This document shows, piece by piece, positions 34,588-43,691 of a stretch of DNA of 64,000 bases. The notes beneath the pieces are model-generated. The model searched no databases and had not been told where the DNA came from. It saw only the letters and a list, made by a program, of their open reading frames with translations. How positions within the stretch are numbered: the first letter of the stretch is position 1; each line of letters starts with the position of its first letter. The DNA is taken from assembly GCF_900240245.1 (NCBI RefSeq), contig NZ_OESQ01000001.1:639006-703005 (forward strand), written 5' to 3'. The position numbers were made by a program, and so were the translations under genes. Source of the DNA: Lachnoclostridium edouardi. GTDB taxonomy: Bacteria > Bacillota > Clostridia > Lachnospirales > Lachnospiraceae.

Positions 34588-35493
34588 ATGATATACCGCC
34601 AGAATGAGCATTTTCGCTCTCTTTCTATTGACAGCGCTTCTCTTCACGAAACAAAGCAGCACGGCCAGGTAGTATTTCCAGTGGAAATTCTCCACGATCA
34701 TCTGGACGGCTTTAAGGAACGCCACATTCCCTGCCACTGGCATGACGAATGGGAGTTTTCCATAGTAAAACAGGGGGCCGCCATTTTTCATATTAACGGG
34801 ATTTCCCACGCTCTTACAAAGGGAAACGGAATTTTTATAAACTCCGGCACCACCCACATGGTGCTTCCAAAGGGAACAGAGCCTGTAATTCTGCTGACCA
34901 TTATTGTCCATCCCCGTTTTATATACGGCACGCCGGAAAGTCTGCCGGCGCAAAAATACATTCACCCCTTTGCCTCCGCCCCGTCACTTTCAGGAATCCT
35001 TTTAAATGAGCACAGGGAAAAGGATATTTTAGACTGCTGTTTTCAGCTGGATAAAATATTCTGTGAAAAGCCTTTTGCCTATGAGCTGGCTGTAAAGAGC
35101 CTTTTCTGTCAGCTGGCTTTTCTGTTGATTTCTGCATCAAAGGCTACTATTCTCCAGTCGGAAAACAGCTTAAACAGCAGCCGGGTGCGCAGGATTTTAG
35201 ATTATATCCACGAAAATTACGCAGAAAAAATCAGCCTGGCGCGCCTGGCTGATCTGATTATGGTCAGCAGGGAAACTTGCTCCCGCATTTTCAGAAAACA
35301 AATGGGTATGACCATTACCGGGTATCTTGAAGATTACCGGGTGATGCAAAGCCTGACCCTTTTAGAGGACGGCAGGTACACCATTCTTCAGGTTGCCTCC
35401 ATGACCGGATTTTCTAATGCCAGCCGTTATACAAAGGCCTTCCGCAGCAAAATGAAGTGCAGCCCTTCTGAATATTGTAAAAATATCAGATAA
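34588..35493 (+). CDS. AraC family transcriptional regulator with cupin domain
   Basis: The 301-residue protein has an N-terminal cupin sensor domain (about 40-150, with IPCHWHDEWEFSIVKQG) and a C-terminal double helix-turn-helix (about 200-300, ending GFSNASRYTKAFRSKMKCSPSEY). AraC proteins with this layout usually activate genes for sugar or metabolite use. Neighbours are a divergent MATE gene and, 157 bp downstream, a membrane protein and a thioesterase; which of them it controls is not evident. Confidence 0.93.
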   Translation: MIYRQNEHFRSLSIDSASLHETKQHGQVVFPVEILHDHLDGFKERHIPCHWHDEWEFSIVKQGAAIFHINGISHALTKGNGIFINSGTTHMVLPKGTEPVILLTIIVHPRFIYGTPESLPAQKYIHPFASAPSLSGILLNEHREKDILDCCFQLDKIFCEKPFAYELAVKSLFCQLAFLLISASKATILQSENSLNSSRVRRILDYIHENYAEKISLARLADLIMVSRETCSRIFRKQMGMTITGYLEDYRVMQSLTLLEDGRYTILQVASMTGFSNASRYTKAFRSKMKCSPSEYCKNIR

Positions 35494-35566
35494 TGATTTT
35501 TCCTTCTACACAAATATTGTTTATTTTCATACGTATATTGACGCTTTATTTTTAAAAAATTCTGTA

Positions 35567-35595
35567 TTGATTATTTTCTTTTACAGGATTACAAT
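35567..35595 (+). promoter_or_regulatory. Promoter of the membrane protein-thioesterase pair
   Basis: TTGATT (35567-35572) and TACAAT (35590-35595), 17-bp spacer, 56 bp upstream of the start at 35651. A small hairpin CTGATG-ATTC-CATCAG lies in the leader. Confidence 0.55.
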
Positions 35596-35650
35596 AACGT
35601 CAGTACAAAAAACTGATGATTCCATCAGCGTATTTTAAGGAGTGTTTATA

Positions 35651-36319
35651 ATGAAAAAATTTAAGTTTCCCGGAGAACTGGCTTTATTTTTTGCTATTGT
35701 GATCAACAGCTTCGGCGTTGTGCTGATGACAAAAAGCGGATTCGGAATCTCCTCTATCTCTTCTGTGCCCTATGTTTTTAGTATGGCCTTTTCTTTTTTA
35801 TCCTTTGGTACATGGAACTACCTGTTCCAGACAATGCTGGTGGCTATTTTAATGATTTTATATAAACGAATTAATTTTGGGTACATATTTTCCTTTGCCA
35901 TGGGCATTGTGTTTGGAAAAATGCTGGACTTTTTTCAGTTTCAGACAGCCGGACTTCCAGAGGGGCTGGGCGTAAGGATTTTCTATTTTATATTAAGCTT
36001 TTTCATTCTGGCTTTTGGAATCTGTCTGGCAAATAATTCTCTCCTGCCTATTATACCAACAGATGTATTTCCCAGAGACTTGTCTTCTATTATTGCCAAG
36101 CCTTATAAAAATGTGAAAACTATTTTTGATTTGTCCTGTCTTACAGCCACCGCTGTGATTTCCTTTTTTATTCTTCACAGAATTACAGGAGTGGGGCTGG
36201 GAACAGTGATTTGCGCTTTATCTACAGGCAAGGCCGTATCCTTAGTTCAGGGATTTTTAGACAAGCATATTACGTTTTACCGGGCAGTTGCCCTTAACAG
36301 GAGGAACCTATATGAATGA
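35651..36319 (+). CDS. YczE/YitT-like integral membrane protein (DUF6198-like)
   Basis: The ATG at 35651 has AAGGAG 8 bases upstream; the GTG at 35642 does not. The 222-residue protein has five or six transmembrane helices with the family features FPGELALFFAIVINSFGVVLMTKSG at the start and ILPTDVFP-like IIPTDVFPRDLSS in the middle, as in the YczE/YitT superfamily. Function unknown. Its stop overlaps the thioesterase start by 8 bp. Confidence 0.82.
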   Translation: MKKFKFPGELALFFAIVINSFGVVLMTKSGFGISSISSVPYVFSMAFSFLSFGTWNYLFQTMLVAILMILYKRINFGYIFSFAMGIVFGKMLDFFQFQTAGLPEGLGVRIFYFILSFFILAFGICLANNSLLPIIPTDVFPRDLSSIIAKPYKNVKTIFDLSCLTATAVISFFILHRITGVGLGTVICALSTGKAVSLVQGFLDKHITFYRAVALNRRNLYE

Positions 36320-36719
36320 AGAATTAAATCAGGTTTTAAAACAAGTGCAAAAACGGTTTGAGGGAGACCGCTTTGCTTACCTCTCCGGCTGCCGCATACA
36401 GTCTGTGGAGGACGGTCAGGCCTGCTGCACAATGGAGATCACAGAAAACCACTTAAATGCTGCGGGAACAGTAATGGGAGGGGCTATTTTTACACTGGCG
36501 GACTTTGCCTTCGCAGTGGCCGCCAACTGGAATAAAACCTTAACAGTGTCTTTAAACAGCCAGATTACTTATCTGGGAGGGGCCAAGGCCGGAGTGCTTT
36601 ATGCAAAAGCCCGGAAGGTAAAAGAAGGGCGCACTGCAGTCTACTACACTGTAGATATTACTGACGAGAATCAAAAGCTAATTGCAGCCCTCACTGCCAA
36701 TGGATTTGTAAAAAGATAA
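36312..36719 (+). CDS. PaaI-type hotdog-fold thioesterase
   Basis: The ATG at 36312 has AGGAGG 8 bases upstream; an upstream TTG at 36288 has none. The 135-residue product has the hotdog signature LNAAGTVMGGAIFTLADFAFAVAAN, in which a Gly-Gly and Asp form the active site of PaaI-like acyl-CoA thioesterases. In E. coli PaaI hydrolyses phenylacetyl-CoA-type thioesters. Interestingly, the aryl-acetyl-CoA operon starts on the other side of the terminator, on the opposite strand. Confidence 0.9.
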   Translation: MNEELNQVLKQVQKRFEGDRFAYLSGCRIQSVEDGQACCTMEITENHLNAAGTVMGGAIFTLADFAFAVAANWNKTLTVSLNSQITYLGGAKAGVLYAKARKVKEGRTAVYYTVDITDENQKLIAALTANGFVKR

Positions 36720-36771
36720 GAACAGGGGGGCCGCCGCACCAATTGCCTGGTGCGGCGGCCCCCTGTTCTTA
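36718..36771. terminator. Very strong bidirectional terminator
   Basis: A 23-bp stem with one bulged G, from AAGAACAGGGGG and CCGCCGCACCA to their complements, closes on the loop ATTGCC. Plus-strand TTCTTATTCTT and minus-strand TTCTTATCTTTTT follow. It separates the convergent thioesterase and ACT genes. The GC content is extreme compared with its surroundings. Confidence 0.88.
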
Positions 36772-36791
36772 TTCTTATTGGACACCCTTAT

Positions 36792-37220
36792 TTATTTAAT
36801 GTGGTAAATAGTTTCTCCGTTGAGCACATGAAGTCCTGCCTGCTGCAGCGCCTCCACAGCCTTGGCTCCGTCAGATGTTTTAATAATCATTGCGCCGATT
36901 TCAGTGGAAGCTAAAGCATACATATATTCTATATTCAGCCCTGTTTCCTGGATTACATGGAGAAGTCCGTGGAGCATCCCCACTTTGTTTTCCAGCTGAA
37001 CAGCCACTACATCTGTAAGCATGGCGGAAAATCCGTTTGCTCTCAGCACGTCTTTTGCCTTTTCCGGGTCGGAAACAACCATGCGCAGCAATCCGTACTC
37101 ACTAGTATCCGCCAGACTTAATGACAGAATATTAATTTCTCTCTCCTTTAAAATATCAGCTGTCTCAGCCAGGGTTCCCGCCCTATTTTCCAAAAATACA
37201 GAAACTTGTTTTACAAACAT
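36792..37220 (-). CDS. Tandem ACT-domain protein
   Basis: The 142-residue protein consists of two ACT domains (about 3-68 and 72-140), starting VKQVSVFLENRAGTLAETA and with VQLENKVGMLHGLLHVI in the second. ACT pairs of this kind bind amino acids and act as regulators. It is the last gene in the paaK-iorA-iorB-paaK cluster and probably senses an aromatic amino acid or controls the ligase. Confidence 0.88.
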   Translation of the reverse strand: MFVKQVSVFLENRAGTLAETADILKEREINILSLSLADTSEYGLLRMVVSDPEKAKDVLRANGFSAMLTDVVAVQLENKVGMLHGLLHVIQETGLNIEYMYALASTEIGAMIIKTSDGAKAVEALQQAGLHVLNGETIYHIK

Positions 37221-37256
37221 AGCTTTTCCTCTCTTTCTTCCCTTAATAGTTTTCTA

Positions 37257-38555
37257 TTACTCATACACACGGTTGTCAATAACGTGCTTAGATTTACCCA
37301 TGCTGCGCTCCAAAGTCTTAGGAGCCACCAGCTTAATTTTTGCAGATAATCCTACAGCCTGCTGAACAGCATTTCCAATGGTTTGAGTCAGGTTTTCCAG
37401 CTTTCTGATCTCGTCAGAGAAAAATCTTTCCTCTACCTCCACCTGAATCTCCAGGGTATCCAGATTATTGACTCTGTCCACAATCATTAAGTAATGCGGC
37501 GTAGTGCCTGCCAGCTCTAAAAGGGCAGTTTCTATCTGGGATGGGAATACGTTGACGCCGCGGATAATCAGCATGTCGTCAGAACGTCCCTTAAATCTGG
37601 AAATCCGAGGCAGGGTTCTGCCGCATTCACATTTTTCATAAGTGATGCTGGTAAGATCCTTTGTGCGGTACCGCACCAGAGGAATTCCCTCTTTTGTCAA
37701 TGTTGTAAATACCAGTTCCCCTGTCTCCCCGTTTGGCACCTGTTCTAATGTTGTAGAATCAATGATTTCAGGCAGGAAATAATCGTCAAATACATGAAGT
37801 CCTTTATGGCACTCACAGTCGCAGGCAACTCCCGGTCCCATAATCTCGCTGAGGCCGTAAATATCATGGGCGCGAATATGAAGCTCCTCCTCCAGGCGGA
37901 GACGCATTTTCTCTGTCCAGGGCTCCGCCCCGCAGATACAAGCTTTCAGCTTAATCTGGTCCATCATGTTGTGCTCATGTATGTATTCAGAAATGTGCAG
38001 CAGATAGGATGGAGTACACATAATTCCTGTAGCTCCAAAGTCCGCCATCATAGTTACCAGCTTTTTTGTATTTCCGGTGGACATAGGAACAACAGTGGCT
38101 CCAATATGCTCTGCCCCATAGTGAGCGCCTAAGCCTCCTGTAAATAAGCCGTAGCCGTAGGCCACCTGGATAATATCGTCTCTGCCTAAGCCTGCCATGG
38201 CAATACATCTGGCCACACATTCGCTCCACATATCAATATCTCTTCTGGTATATCCCACTACTGTAGCTTTTCCTGTAGTTCCGCTGGATGCATGAACGCG
38301 GACAATCTCAGATCTGGGAACAGCAAACATGCCGAAAGGATAAGTGTCCCTTAAATCGTCCTTTGTAGTATAAGGCAGCTTATTTAAGTCTTCAATTCCC
38401 TGAATATCCCCAGGCTCTAACCCAATCTGCTGCATTTTCTTTCTGTAGTACTCTACATTGTGGTAAACTCTGTTTACCAGTTTTACAAGACGAGCGCTCT
38501 GTATTGTCTGCATCTCGTCCCTGCTCATGCATTCTTTTGTCTCATTCCATATCAT
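37257..38555 (-). CDS. paaK: Phenylacetate-CoA ligase (aryl-acetate-CoA ligase), second copy
   Basis: The ATG at 38555 is used because it aligns with the start of the first copy (MIW) and has AGGAAA upstream. The 432-residue enzyme has the adenylate-forming motif RVHASSGTTGKATVVGYT and the C-terminal GRSDDMLIIRGVNVFPSQIE segment. It makes aryl-acetyl-CoA from arylacetate, ATP and CoA, or runs in reverse to make ATP. It is clearly a paralogue of the copy at 40912-42222, with the two flanking the ior genes. Confidence 0.93.
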   Translation of the reverse strand: MIWNETKECMSRDEMQTIQSARLVKLVNRVYHNVEYYRKKMQQIGLEPGDIQGIEDLNKLPYTTKDDLRDTYPFGMFAVPRSEIVRVHASSGTTGKATVVGYTRRDIDMWSECVARCIAMAGLGRDDIIQVAYGYGLFTGGLGAHYGAEHIGATVVPMSTGNTKKLVTMMADFGATGIMCTPSYLLHISEYIHEHNMMDQIKLKACICGAEPWTEKMRLRLEEELHIRAHDIYGLSEIMGPGVACDCECHKGLHVFDDYFLPEIIDSTTLEQVPNGETGELVFTTLTKEGIPLVRYRTKDLTSITYEKCECGRTLPRISRFKGRSDDMLIIRGVNVFPSQIETALLELAGTTPHYLMIVDRVNNLDTLEIQVEVEERFFSDEIRKLENLTQTIGNAVQQAVGLSAKIKLVAPKTLERSMGKSKHVIDNRVYE

Positions 38556-38604
38556 GCCGCTTTTCCTTTCTCCCACTGCTATTCTTTACAATCTCTTTTA
38601 AACC

Positions 38605-39174
38605 CTACAGACTGTAGCCTGCCTCAAAGGCCTTCAGATTCACTTCTACTGTTTTTGGCGGAACTGTATTTCGTATTACTTCCTCCCACTGCTCCTTTGA
38701 ATAATCCATGTATCTGGCAGCCGCCCCCAGAACTACCACGTTAAAGGCCTTTGGAGTGCCCAGCTTCTTTGCCTCCTCTGCAGCGTTGACAACAATGGTT
38801 TTATACTTTTCCTGAAGCTTTTCTAAAATATTTTCCGGGTATTTAGCAACTCCTGTTACAACTGTAATAGGGTCGATTCTCTGATTATTTACAATAATTA
38901 CCCCGTCTTTTTTCAAAAACTGAGTGTAGCGCAAAGCCTCCAGCTTTTCAAATGCAATTAAAATATCTGCGCAGCCCTCCTCCACAATAGGCTCGGCTAC
39001 TTCCTCGCCGTAGCGGACAAAGGTAACAACGCTTCCGCCTCTCTGGGCCATTCCGTGTACCTCAGAAAGCTTTACATTATGTCCGGCTTCAATGGCCAGA
39101 TTTCCTAAAATTCTGCTGGTTAAAAGAGTACCCTGGCCTCCTACTCCCACAATCATAATATTTGCTGCCGCCAT
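38605..39174 (-). CDS. iorB: Indolepyruvate ferredoxin oxidoreductase, beta subunit
   Basis: The 189-residue gamma-domain-type subunit has the GVGGQGTLLTSRILGNLA start that is characteristic of IorB and other 2-oxoacid:ferredoxin oxidoreductase gamma domains, and the MAQRGGSVVTFVRYG loop. With IorA it oxidatively decarboxylates aryl-2-oxoacids, giving aryl-acetyl-CoA and reduced ferredoxin. It follows iorA by 2 bp. Confidence 0.95.
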   Translation of the reverse strand: MAAANIMIVGVGGQGTLLTSRILGNLAIEAGHNVKLSEVHGMAQRGGSVVTFVRYGEEVAEPIVEEGCADILIAFEKLEALRYTQFLKKDGVIIVNNQRIDPITVVTGVAKYPENILEKLQEKYKTIVVNAAEEAKKLGTPKAFNVVVLGAAARYMDYSKEQWEEVIRNTVPPKTVEVNLKAFEAGYSL

Positions 39175-39176
39175 AA

Positions 39177-40910
39177 TTATCTGCCCTCCTTTACAATTGC
39201 ATCAAATTTACAAAGCTGCATACAAAGACCGCAGCCGTTGCACATAGTCTCATCTATTTTGATAGTTCCGTCTTCCTGCTTTGTTAAAGCCGGACATCCT
39301 GGGCGCAGACATGCCCCGCACTTTTTGCACTTTTCAGGAATTGCACGGCAAACATCCGGGAAGGAGATACCCTTTAACAGGGCGCACGGCGACTTGGTGA
39401 TAATTACTGATACCTGCTCTCTGGCAGTCTCTCTTTTTAATGTCTCCTCCAACTCCTTTAAATCAAAGGCATTTACCTCATATACATGTTCAATTCCCAT
39501 AGCTTTACAAAGCCCTGTAATATCCACAGCCGGCACAATCTGCCCCTTTAAGGTTTTTCCTGTGGCCGCATGTTCCTGATGTCCTGTCATTCCTGTGGTA
39601 GAGTTATCCAGAATTACTACAGTGCCGCAGCCCTGGTTGTAAACCATATTCATCAGGGAATTAACCCCTGTGTGCAGGAATGTGGAATCTCCGATTACAG
39701 CCACCCAGTTTTTCACAAAATCCTTACCGTTGGCCTTTTCCATTCCGTGAAGAGTGCTGATGCTGGCTCCCATACAAATAGTAGTGTCCACTACGTTTAA
39801 AGGCGCCACAGCTCCCAATGTGTAACAGCCAATATCGCCTGCAGCGTGTATTTTCATTTTGCTGAGCACGGAAAATACGCTTCTGTGAGGACATCCCGGG
39901 CAAAGAATAGGCGGCCTTGCAGGCACCTGCTCCGGCTGAAATTCCAGCTTTTCTCCCAGCAGCCTTTCTCTGATCATATTGGCGCTGTATTCTCCCTGTA
40001 CAGTAAACAGCTCTTTTCCCTGAACTTTAATTCCCCAGGAGCGCACCTGCTCTTCAATTACAGGCTCCAGCTCTTCAAATATGTACAGCTTATCTACCTT
40101 AGATGCAAATTCTTCAATTAATTTTCTGGGAAGCGGATGTACCAGGCCTAATTTTAAAACAGAAGCCTCAGGCATAGCCTCCCTTACATACTGGTAAGGA
40201 ATTCCGCTGGTAATAAAGCCTACGGAGGCGTCCCTGTATTCTGCCTGGTTAATAGAAAATTGGCAGCTGTCCTCCCCCATTTTTTTCAGTCTTTCTTCCA
40301 CAAAAGGATGGCGCATTTTTGCGTTTCCAGGCATCATTACAAACTTTCTCATGTCTCTTTCATAAGGACGCACTTCTACTTCCTGCCTGTCCTCCAGCTC
40401 TACAAGTCCCTGAGAATGGGAAAGTCTGGTGGTAGTCCGAACCATAATCGGTGTGTCATATGTTTCACTTAATGAGAACGCCAGCTTTGTAAACTCCTTC
40501 GCTTCCCTGCTGTCAGAAGGCTCCAGAACAGGTATCATAGCGGCTCTGGCTACCATTCTGCTGTCCTGCTCGTTTTGGGAGCTGTACATGCCCGGATCGT
40601 CGGCAGCTACAATAACAAGACCTCCTCTTACTCCTGTATAAGCGGCTGTGTAAAGAGGGTCGGCAGCTACGTTTACTCCTACGTGCTTCATGCTGGCCAT
40701 GGCTCTGGCCCCGCTTATAGAGGCTCCGATGGCTACTTCCATAGCTACCTTTTCATTTGGCGCCCACTCTGCATAAACCTGATCATATTTTGCTATACTT
40801 TCACTGATTTCTGTGCTGGGGGTGCCTGGGTAAGCTGCTGATACCTTAACTCCCGCCTCATAAGCGCCTCTGGCTATAGCTTCATTTCCTAATAGTAATT
40901 TTTTTTGCAC
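39177..40910 (-). CDS. iorA: Indolepyruvate ferredoxin oxidoreductase, alpha subunit
   Basis: The start is a GTG at 40910, with AAGGAAGG about 8 bases upstream and one base after the ligase stop; a longer frame to 40961 overlaps the ligase. The 577-residue protein binds thiamine diphosphate (GDSTFLHTGVNSL, about 417) and ends with two [4Fe-4S] ferredoxin motifs (CKKCGACLRPGCP and CNGCGLCMQLC). It oxidises the 2-oxoacids from tryptophan, phenylalanine and tyrosine with electrons going to ferredoxin. Encoded between two aryl-acetate ligases. Confidence 0.95.
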   Translation of the reverse strand: MQKKLLLGNEAIARGAYEAGVKVSAAYPGTPSTEISESIAKYDQVYAEWAPNEKVAMEVAIGASISGARAMASMKHVGVNVAADPLYTAAYTGVRGGLVIVAADDPGMYSSQNEQDSRMVARAAMIPVLEPSDSREAKEFTKLAFSLSETYDTPIMVRTTTRLSHSQGLVELEDRQEVEVRPYERDMRKFVMMPGNAKMRHPFVEERLKKMGEDSCQFSINQAEYRDASVGFITSGIPYQYVREAMPEASVLKLGLVHPLPRKLIEEFASKVDKLYIFEELEPVIEEQVRSWGIKVQGKELFTVQGEYSANMIRERLLGEKLEFQPEQVPARPPILCPGCPHRSVFSVLSKMKIHAAGDIGCYTLGAVAPLNVVDTTICMGASISTLHGMEKANGKDFVKNWVAVIGDSTFLHTGVNSLMNMVYNQGCGTVVILDNSTTGMTGHQEHAATGKTLKGQIVPAVDITGLCKAMGIEHVYEVNAFDLKELEETLKRETAREQVSVIITKSPCALLKGISFPDVCRAIPEKCKKCGACLRPGCPALTKQEDGTIKIDETMCNGCGLCMQLCKFDAIVKEGR

Positions 40911-40911
40911 T

Positions 40912-42222
40912 TTAGTTTCCTTCCTTTCGTAAATCTGTAACTCTTTTGGCTTTTCCTTCAAACCTTCTTAAAGTATTTGGGGATACTAATTTTACAATGG
41001 CGTCCAAACCTAAAATCATTCTCAGCCTGGATTTTATATTTTCTTCAATTCTCTCCAGCGCTCCGTAGGAGTCTCCCATAGAGTCCGGCTCAATTTCCAC
41101 TTTGATTTCCAAAATGTCAGAATGATTCTTTCTGCTTACTATGATTTCATAGTGAGGTCCGATTCCCTCTGTTTTTAACAGCACCTCTTCAATTTGACTT
41201 GGAAATACGTTGACGCCGCGGATTTTCAGCATATCGTCTGTTCTGCCTGACAGGTTTTCCATGCGAGCTGTAGTTCTTCCACATTTACACGGCTCATAAA
41301 ACAGCCTGGAAATATCCCTGGTGCGGTAGCGGATCAAAGGCAAAGCTTCTTTTGTCAGGCATGTGACGACTACCTCCCCCTTTTCTCCAGGGGGCAGCAC
41401 CTCCCCTGTTTTAGGGTCAATAATCTCCATCAGGAAATGGTCTTCATTAATATGCATACCGCAAAGCTCCAGACATTCTCCTGAAACTCCAGGTCCCATA
41501 AGCTCGCTCATTCCGTAATTCTGAGTCAGCTTCAGATCCCTGCCCCACACCTTATACATTTCCTCTCTCATGGCTTCCGTCATAAGCTCGCTGCCTACTA
41601 AAGCCACCTGAATCTGCAGATCTTTCTTTGGGTCTAAGCCGATCTGTTTTGCAACCTCTGCAATGCGCAAAGCGTAGGAAGGCGTTGCAACTAAAAGAGT
41701 GCTTCCAAAGTCCTTCATATACATCAGCTGTTTTTCTGTATTTCCTGTGGAGGAAGGCACAATAGCCGCTCCCACCTTCTCCAGGCCATAATGAAGGCCC
41801 AGAGCGCCTGTAAACATGCCGTATCCAAAACAGATCTGGGCTACGTCCTTAGACGTAGCTCCTCCTGCGCAGGCAAGTCGGGCTACACATTCCCTCCAAA
41901 CTTCAATATCATTATCTGTATATCCCACTACTGTAGGCTTTCCTGTAGTGCCGCTGGAAGCGTGAATTCTTTTTAACTCATCCTTCCCTACAGCAAACAG
42001 TCCAAAGGGATAGGTGTCCCTCATATCCTGCTTTGTTGTAAACGGCAGTCTGCCCACATCTTTTAAGGTTTTAATATGTTCCGGCCTGATTCCAATTTCA
42101 TCCATTTTTTTTCGGTAAGCAGGCACCTTTTCATATACGCGCTGAACAGTCTTTTTCAATCTAAAAAGCTGCAGTTCCTGGATTTCCTGTCTGGAAAAGG
42201 TTTCTTCTTTCGCCCAAATCAT
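40912..42222 (-). CDS. paaK: Phenylacetate-CoA ligase (aryl-acetate-CoA ligase), first copy
   Basis: The 436-residue enzyme has RIHASSGTTGKPTVVGYTDND and GRTDDMLKIRGVNVFPSQIEE, the hallmarks of the PaaK family. It is the first gene of the operon. Having a ligase on each side of the ior pair suggests two substrate preferences, such as phenylacetate versus indoleacetate. In anaerobes the reverse reaction would yield free arylacetate and ATP. Confidence 0.93.
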   Translation of the reverse strand: MIWAKEETFSRQEIQELQLFRLKKTVQRVYEKVPAYRKKMDEIGIRPEHIKTLKDVGRLPFTTKQDMRDTYPFGLFAVGKDELKRIHASSGTTGKPTVVGYTDNDIEVWRECVARLACAGGATSKDVAQICFGYGMFTGALGLHYGLEKVGAAIVPSSTGNTEKQLMYMKDFGSTLLVATPSYALRIAEVAKQIGLDPKKDLQIQVALVGSELMTEAMREEMYKVWGRDLKLTQNYGMSELMGPGVSGECLELCGMHINEDHFLMEIIDPKTGEVLPPGEKGEVVVTCLTKEALPLIRYRTRDISRLFYEPCKCGRTTARMENLSGRTDDMLKIRGVNVFPSQIEEVLLKTEGIGPHYEIIVSRKNHSDILEIKVEIEPDSMGDSYGALERIEENIKSRLRMILGLDAIVKLVSPNTLRRFEGKAKRVTDLRKEGN

Positions 42223-42264
42223 AAGTAGTCCTCACATTTCTCCTGAATTATCATTTTGCACAAT

Positions 42265-42299
42265 ATTTATACAATTATATCATACATGATTGTATAAAT
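42265..42299 (-). promoter_or_regulatory. Large inverted repeat at the aryl-acid operon promoter
   Basis: ATTTATACAAT (42265-42275) and ATTGTATAAAT (42289-42299) form a perfect 11-bp inverted repeat around a 13-bp spacer. A minus-strand TATAAT lies at the spacer edge, with only a weak -35 hexamer. It lies 43 bp upstream of the first ligase start codon and looks like a repressor or activator site. Confidence 0.6.
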
Positions 42300-42333
42300 A
42301 AATACCTAATTTTATCAGTGCAAAGCGTTAAAT

Positions 42334-42378
42334 CAAAAAAATAACGCCCCCGCTTCCTGCAAAGGCATTATTTTCTAT
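42334..42378 (-). terminator. Terminator of the MarR-MATE operon
   Basis: AATAACGCCCCCGC (42340-42353) pairs with GCAAAGGCATTATT (42359-42372) using several G-T pairs. On the minus strand the hairpin is followed by seven T (about 42340-42334). Confidence 0.75.
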
Positions 42379-42395
42379 AATTATTTTGTTAAATG

Positions 42396-43691
42396 TCAGC
42401 ACGATATCCTTCTGCTGTTTTTTACCATGAGAATCATACTAATGATCATTAATATAATCTGCGAGGCCGGCTGAGACATCCAAACCCCTTCCAGGCCGGC
42501 CGCCGGAGGAAGGACAAATTTTAAAAGTCCTAAAAGCAGGAAGGGTTCGCCGTAAATCAAAAAATAGGCGGCTTTGTTATTTCCTGTGGCGTAAAATCCG
42601 GCGATGGTGATTCTTAAAAATGAAGAAAATATGATTCCTCCCATAAATATAGGAATAATGTTTACAATCATATTTCCCGCTTCCTGGGAAGCTCCGAAAA
42701 ATCCAGGGATTTTTCCAGACAACATAATCACTGCTCCTGCGCATACCACAGTAACGGCAAATGCAAAGCTGTAGGCCAGCCGCCTCATGCCTTTCATGGC
42801 TTTCCAGTTGCCGCTTCCCGCGTACAGGCTCATTAAAGGCTGAACCCCGTCTCCAATTCCCTGAAGCAGCAGCTGCAGCACAGCCAGCACGTAGCTGATT
42901 ACCGCGTATACAGTTACGGCAATGGCTCCGCCGTAATCTACTGCAAATCTGTTAATAATTAAAATCACAATATTCGGAGAAAGTGTTAAACCTAAGGGGG
43001 AAATCCCTGTTTCCCCAATTTTAGATAAATACTTTTTCACTGGCAATAGGTTTGAAACAGAAACTCTGATTTCCTTTTTTAAAACAAACAAAATACAGGG
43101 AACCATTGTCACCGCCTGGCCTATAATCGTAGCCCATGCGGCGCCGGCTAGGCCCTGCTGCCATGCGGAAACAAATAAATAATCTAATACTACATTTGTC
43201 ATAAAGCCTGCCATCATATAGACCATGGCAAGTATGACGGCGCCGTAATTTCGCAGTACGGGCAAAAGTCCGGTGGAAATAATCTGACAGGCCGCTCCTA
43301 ATATGATGACGCCAATATATTCCTTTGCTCCCTTTAAAATTTCCCCCTTAGCTCCAAACGACTTTAGCAAAGGTTCGTGGAAGATCCACAGAATCATGGT
43401 CAGGCAAACAGATGCAAAGGCCAGGAGAAATATTGTGTTCCCCAAATATCCTTTTTCATTCTCCCTTTCTCCTCTGCCCCTGGAAAAGGCAATGTTCACT
43501 GCTCCTCCCATGCCGATTCCTGTTCCTACAGCCTGAATCAAAGCAGTAATCGGATAGCCAATATTAATGGAGGCTAGTCCGGTATCTCCTACATTCTGGC
43601 CTACAAAATAGCCGTCCACAATGGCGTATACGCCGGAAAATGCAAAGGCCAGCATAGCAGGAAGCACATTTAAAAAAAAGGTCTTCTTCAC
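42396..43691 (-). CDS. MATE family transporter
   Basis: The 431-residue protein has the typical twelve transmembrane segments, starting FFLNVLPAMLAFAFSGVYAIVDGYFVGQ. It begins with GTG, which overlaps the stop codon of the MarR gene (GTGA), so it is translationally coupled to its probable repressor. This pattern suggests drug or toxin efflux. It is only distantly similar to the MATE at 33127. Confidence 0.92.
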   Translation of the reverse strand: MKKTFFLNVLPAMLAFAFSGVYAIVDGYFVGQNVGDTGLASINIGYPITALIQAVGTGIGMGGAVNIAFSRGRGERENEKGYLGNTIFLLAFASVCLTMILWIFHEPLLKSFGAKGEILKGAKEYIGVIILGAACQIISTGLLPVLRNYGAVILAMVYMMAGFMTNVVLDYLFVSAWQQGLAGAAWATIIGQAVTMVPCILFVLKKEIRVSVSNLLPVKKYLSKIGETGISPLGLTLSPNIVILIINRFAVDYGGAIAVTVYAVISYVLAVLQLLLQGIGDGVQPLMSLYAGSGNWKAMKGMRRLAYSFAFAVTVVCAGAVIMLSGKIPGFFGASQEAGNMIVNIIPIFMGGIIFSSFLRITIAGFYATGNNKAAYFLIYGEPFLLLGLLKFVLPPAAGLEGVWMSQPASQIILMIISMILMVKNSRRISC

